NCBI RefSeq assembly: GCF_036088315.1
Contig: NZ_CP107996.1
Span: 1,240,001-1,304,000 of the forward strand
Source of the DNA: Streptomyces sp. NBC_00344
GTDB taxonomy: Bacteria; Actinomycetota; Actinomycetes; Streptomycetales; Streptomycetaceae
Direction of reading: 5' to 3'
Length of the DNA: 64,000 nt
Part shown: positions 23,941 to 31,893 of the stretch, piece by piece
Layout: the number at the start of each line of letters is the position of its first letter
Position numbering within the stretch: the stretch's first letter is position 1
Program-made: the position numbers and the translations under genes
The notes under the pieces: generated by a model
Seen by the model: the letters and a program-made list of their open reading frames with translations, nothing else
What the model was told of the DNA's origin: nothing
The model's database searches: none

Positions 23941-24073
23941 GAGGCAGTTGAGCCACTCAATGTGCGCTCTTCTGCCGGGCTTCTGCCGCTGGCGGATGGG
24001 CACTTCTTGGCTAGTGTCGGAGCACTTGCCCCGTACTCCTCTGCTTGAGGTGTTCAATGTCAGAGACATCGCC
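23941..24073 (+). repeat. Duplicated leader region, copy 2 (other copy 18786-18931)
   Basis: About 133 bp that match copy 1, including the ribosome-binding site, the ATG and codons for MSETSP. It lacks one 11-bp heptamer unit and 2 bp downstream of the -10 compared with copy 1. Here the leader feeds an intact gene, so this may be the parental copy. Confidence 0.85.
23970..24017 (+). promoter_or_regulatory. Promoter with two TTCTGCC heptamers (putative SARP operator, copy 2)
   Basis: TTCTGCC at 23970-23976 and 23981-23987 (11-bp period), TAGTGT -10 at 24012-24017. Spacing from last repeat to -10 is 24 bp, identical to copy 1. It drives the aldolase and ligase-5 genes. Confidence 0.65.
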
Positions 24074-25091
24074 GATGGTCACCGAGGACCAGCAGTCATC
24101 CACAGTCGAAATCTTGGACTGCACTCTCCGCGACGGTAGTTACGCCGTGGATTTCAAGTTCACCGAAGGTACGATCAAGAGTGTCCTGAGCGGTCTCGAA
24201 GGATCAGGTGTCCGGTTCATCGAGCTGGGTCACGGATTGGGCCTCAACGCCGACGAGCGCACGCCTCATCCCACCCGTGTTTCCGACGCACGGTGCTTCC
24301 GTATCGCGTCCGAGACGCTGACGAGCGCGAGTTGGGGGATGTTCTGCATCCCAGGAATAGCCGAGCTGGATCACCTCAGACAGGCCGTGGACGCCGGCAT
24401 GCAGTTCGTCCGGGTCGGCGTGGATATCTCTGCTGTTGCGCCGGCCGAGGCTTTCATCGCCCTCGCCAAGGACCTCGGCATTACGGCGTTCGCCAACCTC
24501 ATGAAGACGAACGTGCTCGGCATCGACGGTGTCACGGATGCGGTCCGGCAGTGCGCGGAGTACGGCGCCGACACCGTCTATCTCGTCGACTCGGTGGGTG
24601 GTTACCTGCCGTCGGATGTCACCGAACTGTTCGAGAAGGTCGGCCAGTCGGTGCCGATCCCGCTCGGGTTCCACGGGCACGACAACCTGAGCCTGGCGAA
24701 CGCCAACTCTCTCGCCGCGGCCATGAGCGGAGCGCATTTCGTCGACACGACGCTCGACGGCATCGGCCGTGGAGCCGGCAACACCGTCACTGAGACCTTC
24801 GCAGCGACCCTCCACGCCCAGGGCAACCGCCACACGTACGACTTCCGGGCTCTCGCGGAGCTGAGCGAGTCCGTCATCCGCCCGTTGGAGCGACTGCACG
24901 ACGACCGCACGTACCAGCTCGTCGGCGGTATCACCCGAACGCACTCCAGCTTCTTCCCGCTGATCAGCAGGTGCGCGAGGACCGCGAACGTCGACGTCTT
25001 CGAGCTGATGGCCGCAGTCGCCGACATCGATCGGGTCCACCCTGCGGAGGACATGGTGCAGGAGACCGCCAGCGCCCTCGCTGCGCGTTAG
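24057..25091 (+). CDS. DRE-TIM metallolyase, 4-hydroxy-2-oxovalerate aldolase-like
   Basis: 344 residues. The TIM-barrel aldolase signature LDCTLRDGSYAVDF (about 20-33) supplies the metal aspartate and catalytic arginine; the metal HxH is in GFHGHDNLSLANAN (about 203-216). The SYAV stretch and VYLVDSVGGYLP match 4-hydroxy-2-oxovalerate aldolases of meta-cleavage pathways rather than isopropylmalate synthases. It likely joins or splits a 2-oxo acid and an aldehyde to shape an unusual amino-acid precursor. The ATG at 24057 follows GAGGTGTTCA; the TTG at 24045 is less likely. Ligase 5 follows after 93 bp. Confidence 0.8.
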   Translation: MSETSPMVTEDQQSSTVEILDCTLRDGSYAVDFKFTEGTIKSVLSGLEGSGVRFIELGHGLGLNADERTPHPTRVSDARCFRIASETLTSASWGMFCIPGIAELDHLRQAVDAGMQFVRVGVDISAVAPAEAFIALAKDLGITAFANLMKTNVLGIDGVTDAVRQCAEYGADTVYLVDSVGGYLPSDVTELFEKVGQSVPIPLGFHGHDNLSLANANSLAAAMSGAHFVDTTLDGIGRGAGNTVTETFAATLHAQGNRHTYDFRALAELSESVIRPLERLHDDRTYQLVGGITRTHSSFFPLISRCARTANVDVFELMAAVADIDRVHPAEDMVQETASALAAR

Positions 25092-25184
25092 CCGTCGTCG
25101 CTACGGCGCTGGTGACGCTGCGCGGAGAACTGCTCGACCTCACCGCCCCTGACCCTTCACACGCCTGACCTGAGAGGAGTCTCT

Positions 25185-26477
25185 GTGGAACCGAGAGACC
25201 CGGTGATCCTGCTGATCGACCCGGCCAACACCAGGAACGGAAGCGAGTACGAGACCGCCATACGCGATCTTGGTTTCCGCGTGGTCTCGCTGTCCACCGG
25301 TCTACTGCCCGCAGACGCGACCCCGCCGCTCGACCCCGACGGCGAGACATCGCTGTACGCCGACGACGTGGACGACGCCGTCCGGCAGGTCCGTGCGGCT
25401 GGGTTCGACCTGCGAGCCGTCGTCCCCGCCAATGGATCGAGCCTCCACGTGGCTGACCAGATCGCGGCGCGGCTCGGCCTGCCCGGAAACGACCCCGCTC
25501 TGGGCTGGGCGCGGCGGAACAAGGCGGCGATGCGGGTCAGGGCCGCGCAAACGGGGGTCCGCGTACCGGAGTTCCGGCTGGTCCACTCCCTCGGTGAGGT
25601 GGCGGCGGCCGCTCAGGACATCGGCTTTCCCGTCATCGTGAAGCAGACCATGGGAACGGGGTCGTACGGCGTTTCGGTGATCAGTGACGCCGCGGCTCTG
25701 GACGAGGCAGAGACGTTGGGGACGGTGGACCGGCGAGGTCGGCCGGTCACCGAGTGGTTGGTGGAGCGCTACGTACGCGGGCGCGAGTACGCGGTGAATT
25801 TCTGTAGCGCTGACGGTGAGCACCGGCTGATCGACATCTGGGAGTACCGATGGCCCGATGACCGCGACTACGACTTCCCCCTGTGGGACATCGTCCAGAT
25901 CGACAGCGCCCATCCCGACTACGTCCGGGTGGAGCGGTTCTGCAGGCAGGTGCTCGACGCGTTCGGCATCCGGCAGGGACCGGGCCACATCGAGGTCAAG
26001 TGCAGTGGCGACGGAGACGACGTCTACCTGATCGAGCTCGCGGCCCGGTTCTCGGGCGGGCCTGCGGTGCCGATGTGGACGAGGCACTCCGACCTGCGGC
26101 CGTTCCACGACGCCGTGGAATGCTTCCTCGGCCGCCGTCCGGACATCATCGACGGGGATCACGGGTTCAGGGCTGTGCTCGGCTCCGTCGTCATACGCAA
26201 CGATGACGCGCCCGGCACACTGGTGGCCGTGCACGGGTTGGACGAGCTGGGCGCCCTGCCCGGCGTCGCCGATGTGCTCGCGGAGTTCCGGCCCGGGGAC
26301 CACGTGCCGATTACCAACCACAACATGTGCATTCCGGTCAGCGCCTCGGTGCACGGCCCGGACCGGGCGACCGTGCTCCGTACCATCGCCATAGCGCGGG
26401 AGACGGTCAGGCTGGAGATCGCACCCGACCCCGTCGGCCGCACTACGGTGGCACCGGGCACCGTCGCCGGAAGCTGA
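25185..26477 (+). CDS. ATP-grasp ligase of the carboxylate-amine type (ligase 5)
   Basis: 430 residues, paralogous to the 16101-17354 product and on the opposite strand. Motifs are RAVVPANGSS, RRNKAAMR, IGFPVIVKQTMGTGSYG (ATP lysine about 150), WLVERYVRGREYAVNF, IDIWEYRWPDDRDY, EVKCSGDGDDVYLIELAARFSGG split as acidic metal ligands. The GTG at 25185 has GAGAGGAG upstream. It is cotranscribed with the aldolase, suggesting it activates or accepts the aldolase-derived acid. Complete and apparently active. Confidence 0.85.
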   Translation: MEPRDPVILLIDPANTRNGSEYETAIRDLGFRVVSLSTGLLPADATPPLDPDGETSLYADDVDDAVRQVRAAGFDLRAVVPANGSSLHVADQIAARLGLPGNDPALGWARRNKAAMRVRAAQTGVRVPEFRLVHSLGEVAAAAQDIGFPVIVKQTMGTGSYGVSVISDAAALDEAETLGTVDRRGRPVTEWLVERYVRGREYAVNFCSADGEHRLIDIWEYRWPDDRDYDFPLWDIVQIDSAHPDYVRVERFCRQVLDAFGIRQGPGHIEVKCSGDGDDVYLIELAARFSGGPAVPMWTRHSDLRPFHDAVECFLGRRPDIIDGDHGFRAVLGSVVIRNDDAPGTLVAVHGLDELGALPGVADVLAEFRPGDHVPITNHNMCIPVSASVHGPDRATVLRTIAIARETVRLEIAPDPVGRTTVAPGTVAGS

Positions 26478-26886
26478 GGGTCCCCCGCTACTCCTACGTC
26501 GTGGCCGCCGCGGCACTCGGTCGATCCGGTCCCGCCGCCTGGTCCGCGTTCGGCGCGACTGTGCCGTGTGCCCGGTGCCGGCGGGTTACGGCGCCGAGCA
26601 CACGACCGGGCCGGCTCGACTGCGCGCCCCCTCGACCGCACCCCGAACGGGCACGCCGAACGGGCACGCCGAACGGGCACGCCGAACGGGCCCGGTGCGC
26701 CGGCAACGTCGCCCACGCGTACCGGGCCCGCCGGATGGCCGTGTTCAGCCGGCCATCGCACGGCACCTGGTGCCACCCGGCTGCCGGCCGTGCCGAACTC
26801 GCAGTCCTGCTCGGCGAATTCCTCGCCGCGATCAGCTGTTGCGGCTGGGAAGCCAGCTGCGGGTCGGTGTGCCGCCCCGGCGCAGG
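26478..26886. other. 409-bp convergent intergenic region
   Basis: Lies between the convergent stops of ligase 5 and the FAH-family gene. It contains the 13-bp tandem repeat described separately and no convincing gene. Open frames here are arginine- and proline-rich translations of the repeat. Confidence 0.5.
26644..26695. repeat. Four tandem copies of a 13-bp repeat
   Basis: CCGAACGGGCACG starts at 26644, 26657 and 26670, and a fourth, slightly altered copy starts at 26683. Perfect three-copy identity suggests recent slippage. No known function. Confidence 0.85.
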
Positions 26887-27768
26887 TCAGCCGCGCGTGA
26901 CTCCACGTGGCTCGGCAGGCTTGAGCCTCACGGTGTTGCGGAGGTCGCCGACGCCGTCGACACGGGCTTCCACGGTGTCCCCGTCGTGGATGACGCCGGC
27001 GCCGGGGGTTCCGGTGGCGATCACGGTTCCGGCTTCGAGGACCATGCCGCCGGAGAAGTAGCCGACCAGCCAATGGGGGTCGTACATCATCGCGGACACC
27101 CGGTTGGACGCGATCGTCTCCCCGTTGACGACGGTGGAGATCCGCACGGCGGAGAGATCGGGGATCTCGTCGGGGGTGACGACCCAGGGGCCGAGGCTGC
27201 AGAAGGTGTCGAAGGCCTTCGCCCAGGGAATGTGGCGGGGGTTGACCCGGATCGCGTCCTCGGCGGTCATGTCCAGGACGCTGGTGTAGCCGAAGATGAC
27301 GGACGGGGCGTCCTCAGGTGACACGTCGCGGCAGGTGGTTCCGACGACCACGCCGAGCTCGGCTTCGGCGGTGACGCGCTGCGACTGGCCGGGGAGCAGG
27401 ATGTCGTCCCCGTACCCGATCACCGTGGAGGGCGGCCGCAGGTAGGAGCCGGGGGCGTCGGTCGGCTGTCCTACCCCCAGGTCGTCGGCGTGGCGCACGT
27501 AGTTCAGGCCCACACCCCACAGCTTCGGCGGAGACCGGTAGAGCGGCCCGAAGTCCGGCCCGCCCTGCGCGCCCAGCAGGGCGGGTTCGGGCAGGGAGGC
27601 GATCGTGGCCGCGAGTGCGACGGCTTCGCCCTTCAGGATGATGTCCAGCATGGTGGGGCCGTACCGGGTTCCCGCGGACGCGTTGACGAGGCTCAGTGTG
27701 GCGATCCCGCCGGGCACAGACACGCCGACGTCCTCACCGGTCTCGGTGCGAAGAGTGCAGAGTCGCAC
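26887..27768 (-). CDS. Fumarylacetoacetate hydrolase (FAH) family protein
   Basis: 293 residues with the FAH fold: LWGVGLNYVRHADDLG (about 85), metal acids in TAEAELGVVVG (about 133) and VLDMTAED (about 165), and the C-terminal GGMVLEAGTVIATGTPGAG loop. Members hydrolyse carbon-carbon bonds of diketo acids, decarboxylate oxaloacetate-like acids, or hydrate oxopentenoates. With an oxovalerate-type aldolase nearby, the hydratase/decarboxylase roles of meta-cleavage pathways are the closest parallel. The GTG at 27768 has GGAAGGA and lies 27 bp after the regulator gene. Confidence 0.85.
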   Translation of the reverse strand: MRLCTLRTETGEDVGVSVPGGIATLSLVNASAGTRYGPTMLDIILKGEAVALAATIASLPEPALLGAQGGPDFGPLYRSPPKLWGVGLNYVRHADDLGVGQPTDAPGSYLRPPSTVIGYGDDILLPGQSQRVTAEAELGVVVGTTCRDVSPEDAPSVIFGYTSVLDMTAEDAIRVNPRHIPWAKAFDTFCSLGPWVVTPDEIPDLSAVRISTVVNGETIASNRVSAMMYDPHWLVGYFSGGMVLEAGTVIATGTPGAGVIHDGDTVEARVDGVGDLRNTVRLKPAEPRGVTRG

Positions 27769-27795
27769 TGTTTCATCCTTCCTGGTAGGCGCAGA

Positions 27796-29247
27796 TCATG
27801 CGGCTGCGTTCTGTCCGGCAATTGCGTTCTGTCCGGCGATGCTGACGATGTTGAGTACTTTGAACATCGCCACGTCGTGGTGGTCGACCCGGCGAAGGAT
27901 GCCGAGGATAAGAAGGTGGTAGATGCCGTCGGCGCATTCCCCAGCCGTCAGGCCCATCGTGTCCGCCACCTCCGGCACCGACCAGTAACCGTCCGGTTCG
28001 CGGGACGTTCTGTGGGACATGGCCGACAGCAGGTCACGTTGGCGGCTGCTCAGTGTGGCGATGGTGTGGTGGACCGACGCGTAGGCGTCCGGCTGCCGGT
28101 GACCGCCGTGGGGTCGCCGTGCAACGGTGAGCGGATCGGTGGTGAGTTGGTGGGCGAGCTGCCGCAGAGAGTAGATCAAGCTCCAGTGGGCGGCGGATTC
28201 CAGGGCAGCGGGAAGGCCGTCGAGTGCGCGGCAGATCCGGGCGACGTCCGCGAGGACATGCGGGTCGGGACGGAAGGCCGGCTGAATGCGCTTCATCTGG
28301 GCGAGCAACAGCGCCACCGACGCCACTTTGTCCAGGTCCGCCGGCTCGGTGTCGGACAGAGGCACCGGAAGCGGTGCCAGGGGGAAGAGAGTATCGAGGG
28401 GCATATCGACGGGGTTTCTCGTCGTGACGAGAATCCGCAGCCGGGGGCATGCGGCCACGAGACCGGCTGTGATGTCCGCCAGCTCGTCCTCCGGCCGGGC
28501 ACCGTCGAGGACGAGGAGGCTGTTCGACTCCCCGATGGTCTCGACGAGGCGCCTGCGGCTGTCGGGCCCGGAGTGCACGACCTCGCGCAACCACGTGGGC
28601 CGCTCCGGAGCGCCCACCGGCCCCCTTCGGCTCCGCAACCGGTCGTCGTCGAGGGCCAGCCAGAAGACCGTCGACTGCTCGGCTGCCTCAAGTGCGTGCG
28701 CCACCCCCAGTGCGAGCCGTGTCTTGCCGACGCCCTCGATCCCGGTGATCGTGACCAGGCGGTGATGCCCGGCGCCGAGCATCGTCGTCAGCGCCGCCAG
28801 CTCCTGCTCCCGCCCGATGAGCGGGCCGCTCACGGCAGGCTCGGTTGCCCCCGCCAGGAAGCCGAGCGAATGGTCGTTCGCCAGCCGGTTCATCTGGGGG
28901 GCACTGAGACCTAGGGCGTCGGCGAGAAGGCGCAGGGAGTCTGCCCTGGGCTGCCGCACCCTCCCGTTCTCCAGATCGCGTATCGCTCGAACGCTGAGTG
29001 TGCTGGAGCGCGCCAGCTGCATCTGGGACAGTCCGGCCTGTAGCCGCAGGTTGCGGAGTCGTCGGCCGAAGGGCGCTGCCCCGGTCCCGCCGCCGTTGGC
29101 CCCGCCCTGACGAAATCCGACGGGAATGCTCTGCTTGATCGACTCGCCGGCGGCGATGGTCGGTTCGCGGCGCAGGGTCATCGGCGTCTCCCGCCCCGAA
29201 GGCCGAGTGGAGATCCAGCCGATTCCTGACACCGATGGTGTTTCCAT
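27796..29247 (-). CDS. XRE-type helix-turn-helix regulator with NB-ARC/AAA ATPase domain
   Basis: 483 residues. An XRE helix-turn-helix (about 60-115, FGRRLRNLRLQAGLSQMQLA) precedes a P-loop ATPase with Walker A ITGIEGVGKTRLAL (about 168) and a Walker B-like SLLVLDGARPEDEL (about 252), followed by LVTTRNPVD, typical of STAND/NB-ARC regulators. The C-terminus ends in a tandem AGQNAI-AGQNAA duplication. Likely a cluster-situated transcription regulator. It is cotranscribed with the FAH gene and possibly with the upstream preQ0 operon. Confidence 0.8.
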   Translation of the reverse strand: METPSVSGIGWISTRPSGRETPMTLRREPTIAAGESIKQSIPVGFRQGGANGGGTGAAPFGRRLRNLRLQAGLSQMQLARSSTLSVRAIRDLENGRVRQPRADSLRLLADALGLSAPQMNRLANDHSLGFLAGATEPAVSGPLIGREQELAALTTMLGAGHHRLVTITGIEGVGKTRLALGVAHALEAAEQSTVFWLALDDDRLRSRRGPVGAPERPTWLREVVHSGPDSRRRLVETIGESNSLLVLDGARPEDELADITAGLVAACPRLRILVTTRNPVDMPLDTLFPLAPLPVPLSDTEPADLDKVASVALLLAQMKRIQPAFRPDPHVLADVARICRALDGLPAALESAAHWSLIYSLRQLAHQLTTDPLTVARRPHGGHRQPDAYASVHHTIATLSSRQRDLLSAMSHRTSREPDGYWSVPEVADTMGLTAGECADGIYHLLILGILRRVDHHDVAMFKVLNIVSIAGQNAIAGQNAAA

Positions 29248-29364
29248 GGCACATGCTCCTCGGGGCCGCTGCCGCGACCCGGTACAGGCCGCGGCGGCGG
29301 CCCCGGATCGGTGTACAGGGCCGTGGCAGCGGCCCTGGTCAGGTCTCAGGGGTGCGGATCGGTT

Positions 29365-29958
29365 TCAGGGGCGCAGCAGGTTGAACATCTCGGCCCGGAG
29401 CCCGGCGTCCTCGCCGAAGGCCCCGCGGTAGGCCGTCGAGGTCATCTGGGCGGCCGCCTTGATGCCGCGCATCGTCATGCAGAGGTGCTCGCCCTTGGCA
29501 ATGACGGCCACGTCCTCCGCCCCGCTGAGCACGGCGATGTCCTCGGCGATCTCGGAGACCAGCCGCTCCTGAACCTGGAGCTTGTGCGCATGCCGGTGGG
29601 CGATCCGGGCGAACTTCGAAAGGCCCAGCAGCCGGTCGGTCGGGCGGTAGGCGATCGTCACCGAGCAGTTGAACGGCAACAGGTGGTGCTCGCAGAGAGA
29701 CCAGACCTGAATGTCCGAGACAACCACCAGTTGCCTGGTGCCGACCGACTCGAACAGCGTGCCGACCGAGCCCGGCTCGTAGTTGATGAATTCGCGCCAC
29801 CAGCGGGCGAACCGCGCGGGCGTATCGCGCAGCCCGTCGCGGTCGGGGTCCTCCCCGATCTCCTTCAGGAGCTGCCGGGCGAGTCCGACCAGTGGGTCTT
29901 CCTCCCGCGGCTTCTCCGAGTCGACGTCACCCTCCTGCACCCACGTGGTCACAGACAT
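29365..29958 (-). CDS. folE: GTP cyclohydrolase I (preQ0 pathway)
   Basis: 197 residues. Converts GTP to 7,8-dihydroneopterin triphosphate, the first step to preQ0 (and folate). Zinc ligands appear in SLCEHHLLPF (about 79-88) and HLCMTMRGIK (about 150), with RHAHKLQVQERL in the substrate site. The ATG at 29958 has GGAGAGG upstream. It is the last gene of the que operon; its placement with queD-queE-queC indicates a dedicated copy for the cluster rather than the housekeeping folate enzyme. Confidence 0.95.
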   Translation of the reverse strand: MSVTTWVQEGDVDSEKPREEDPLVGLARQLLKEIGEDPDRDGLRDTPARFARWWREFINYEPGSVGTLFESVGTRQLVVVSDIQVWSLCEHHLLPFNCSVTIAYRPTDRLLGLSKFARIAHRHAHKLQVQERLVSEIAEDIAVLSGAEDVAVIAKGEHLCMTMRGIKAAAQMTSTAYRGAFGEDAGLRAEMFNLLRP

Positions 29959-30042
29959 TCAGGCACCTCTCCAGTCCGACCGGCACGGTCGTTGCTCGAT
30001 TCCGATGAACGGGCGGCAGGCTCTCGCCGGCCGCCCGGCGTT

Positions 30043-30405
30043 TCAGGCCCGGTACTCGGCCCATGTCTTGGGGGTTTCGGAGATTCGCACGGATGTCAGC
30101 TCCGGGAACTCCTTCGACCAGCGCTCGTAGAGCCACACCGCCAGGTTCTCGGCGGTGGGGTTGTTGTCCACCAGGTCGTTGAGGTGACGGTGGTCGAGCG
30201 TCTGGTCCAGCCACGATTTGAAGGGGGCCAACTCGCCGTAGTCACGAACGAACCCCGTCGGCGTCAGTTCTGTCAGGTCGGCGCTCAGCTCCAGCTCGAC
30301 GACATAGTTGTGGCCGTGCAGCCGAGCACACTGGTGTCCCTCGGCCAGGCCGGAGAGCTGATGGCTGGCAGAGAACTCGAACTTCTTCGTGATGCGCAGC
30401 GTCAT
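30043..30405 (-). CDS. queD: 6-carboxy-5,6,7,8-tetrahydropterin synthase QueD
   Basis: 120 residues. Converts dihydroneopterin triphosphate to 6-carboxytetrahydropterin, the second step to preQ0. Zinc histidines lie in SASHQL and LHGHNY; the catalytic cysteine precedes the latter (HQCARLHGHNY, about 25-35). The second-half histidine DHRHLNDL and the C-terminal glutamate in RISETPK are also present. The length is typical for QueD. It sits between queE and folE on the same strand. Confidence 0.95.
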   Translation of the reverse strand: MTLRITKKFEFSASHQLSGLAEGHQCARLHGHNYVVELELSADLTELTPTGFVRDYGELAPFKSWLDQTLDHRHLNDLVDNNPTAENLAVWLYERWSKEFPELTSVRISETPKTWAEYRA

Positions 30406-30445
30406 GTCTCCGATTCACCTTTCTCGCTTGATTTCAGCCACGCGC

Positions 30446-31159
30446 TCAGACACCTCGCGTGTCGCCCCACAACAAGGTGTGCAGGCGTGTTGTGAGATTC
30501 CAGCCTCGTGCGATCACCGCGTCGGCCAGCTCGGCCATGTGGCGGCTCACCTCGGCGCCCGTCTGCCCCTTCGGCATGATCCAGACCGAGCCGAGGCTGA
30601 ACTCCTCGACCAGTCCGGCCACCTCGTCCAGGTCGCCGGCGTTACGGCAGACGAACTTGAACGTGGTGCCTTCCGTCACCGCGAGGCTTTTCAGTGCGTC
30701 CGGCACGATCCGCCGCTTGACCGGATCGCCCGAGTGAGCCAGCTTCGGCGAGACGTTGAAGCGGACTCCGGCGGCTACCAGGGCCGGGTCTGCGGCGTGC
30801 GTGCCGTTGGTCTCGATCTCGATTTCCAGGCCTCGCGCCGTGAGCAGCTCGACCAGCGGGACCAGACGGTTCTGCTGTCCGAGCGGCTCACCGCCGGAGA
30901 TGACGATCAGCTCGACGCCGAACGCGAGGAGCTCCTCGGCCACTTCGCGGACGGGACGGCGGTGCAACTCCTCGCGGGGGTCGTACGTGACCCCGGAGTC
31001 GCCCGCCCCTGTCCAGTCCCATGTGTAGGGCGTGTCGCACCACGTGCACGACAAGTTGCAGCCACCGAGCCGCAGGAACGCACACCTGCGTCCCATGGAC
31101 CGGCCTTCGCCCTGGACGGTCGGGCCGAAGATCTCGTTGACCACGAGTTCCGTTTCCAC
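30446..31159 (-). CDS. queE: 7-carboxy-7-deazaguanine synthase QueE (radical SAM)
   Basis: 237 residues. Performs the ring contraction giving 7-carboxy-7-deazaguanine. The iron-sulfur motif is C34-x3-C38-x2-C41 (GGCNLSCTWC), preceded by NEIFGPTVQGEG and followed by the SGGEPL glycine motif. I chose the GTG at 31159 because GGAAGGAGG sits at good spacing; an alternative GTG at 31216 overlaps the queC stop and would add 19 residues. Either way the gene is tightly linked to queC. Confidence 0.95.
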   Translation of the reverse strand: METELVVNEIFGPTVQGEGRSMGRRCAFLRLGGCNLSCTWCDTPYTWDWTGAGDSGVTYDPREELHRRPVREVAEELLAFGVELIVISGGEPLGQQNRLVPLVELLTARGLEIEIETNGTHAADPALVAAGVRFNVSPKLAHSGDPVKRRIVPDALKSLAVTEGTTFKFVCRNAGDLDEVAGLVEEFSLGSVWIMPKGQTGAEVSRHMAELADAVIARGWNLTTRLHTLLWGDTRGV

Positions 31160-31212
31160 GCGGGCACCGCCTCCTTCCGTGTCGAGGCCACCGGTGAGGC
31201 GGCCGGCACCGG

Positions 31213-31893
31213 TCACTTCGGTGTCACTCCTTCGCGATAGACCGTCGGGTCCGTGATGCCCAGATCCGCGAACGCCCCGCGCCGCTCCGCACAGGCCGCA
31301 CACGCACCACAGTGGATGTCCTCACCACGGAAGCACGTCCACGTCCGGTCCCAGGGCACGCCGAGTTTCTCGCCGAGAGCGACCACTCCGGTCTTCGGCA
31401 GTTCGATCAGCGGAGCGAGCAGTTCGACCTCCGGCGCGAGCGAACCCTTGGTCGCCACCCGCTCCATCTCGAGGAACAGCCGCAGGAACGCCGGAGAGGT
31501 GTCGGACGGGCCGACGTCCTCGGCCATGACGCCGAAAGCAACGGCATCCGCCTGCACGGTGACCGCCAGCGCGAAGGCCACCGACAGCAGCACGGCGTTA
31601 CGGTTCGGCACGATGTTCGGGTTCCCGCCGACCGGCCGGTCCGGTCGGGGCACGGCCACGGACGGATCCGTGAGCGACGATCCGCGCATGACGCTCCGCA
31701 GCGAACGCAGATCGACTTCCTCGTACGGCGCACCGAGCCGTGCCGCAGCAGCGGCTGCGAACTCGAGCTCCTTGCGGTGCCGCTGGCCGTAGTCAACGGC
31801 CAGCACGTGAAGGTCGTGTCCCTCGGCGGCGATGTGATGCGCCATGGTGACCGAGTCGATCCCGCCGGACACCACGGCAACGATTCTGCTCAT
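31213..31893 (-). CDS. queC: 7-cyano-7-deazaguanine synthase QueC
   Basis: 226 residues. ATP-dependent conversion of 7-carboxy-7-deazaguanine, through the amide, to preQ0. PP-loop SGGIDS at 9-14; C-terminal zinc cysteines in TCFRGEDIHCGACAAC (about 192-207). The ATG overlaps the stop of the upstream oxygenase gene (ATGA), so the preQ0 genes and the tailoring genes are translated as one unit. No queF, nitrile hydratase or tRNA-guanine transglycosylase gene is present in the window. Confidence 0.95.
   Translation of the reverse strand: MSRIVAVVSGGIDSVTMAHHIAAEGHDLHVLAVDYGQRHRKELEFAAAAAARLGAPYEEVDLRSLRSVMRGSSLTDPSVAVPRPDRPVGGNPNIVPNRNAVLLSVAFALAVTVQADAVAFGVMAEDVGPSDTSPAFLRLFLEMERVATKGSLAPEVELLAPLIELPKTGVVALGEKLGVPWDRTWTCFRGEDIHCGACAACAERRGAFADLGITDPTVYREGVTPK

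Larger units (their letters stand above)
23544..24056 (+). other. 513-bp intergenic region with terminator and the second duplicated leader
   Basis: Holds a strong intrinsic terminator (23654-23697), about 240 bp with no recognised gene, then the duplicated SARP-type leader (23941-24073). It separates the mutase-TauD-cyclase unit from the aldolase-ligase unit, so the latter must have its own promoter. Confidence 0.6.

Noticed and set aside
24057..25091. 2-isopropylmalate or homocitrate synthase
   Set aside because: The sequence after DCTLRDG and the HGHDN segment fit hydroxy-oxovalerate aldolases better, and the C-terminal regulatory domain of isopropylmalate synthase is missing.
29365..31893. 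The folE-queDEC set as part of tRNA queuosine synthesis or a toyocamycin/sangivamycin cluster
   Set aside because: No queF, tgt, queA or queG genes are nearby, and no phosphoribosyltransferase, phosphatase or nitrile hydratase typical of toyocamycin-type clusters. The operon is coupled to tailoring genes instead.
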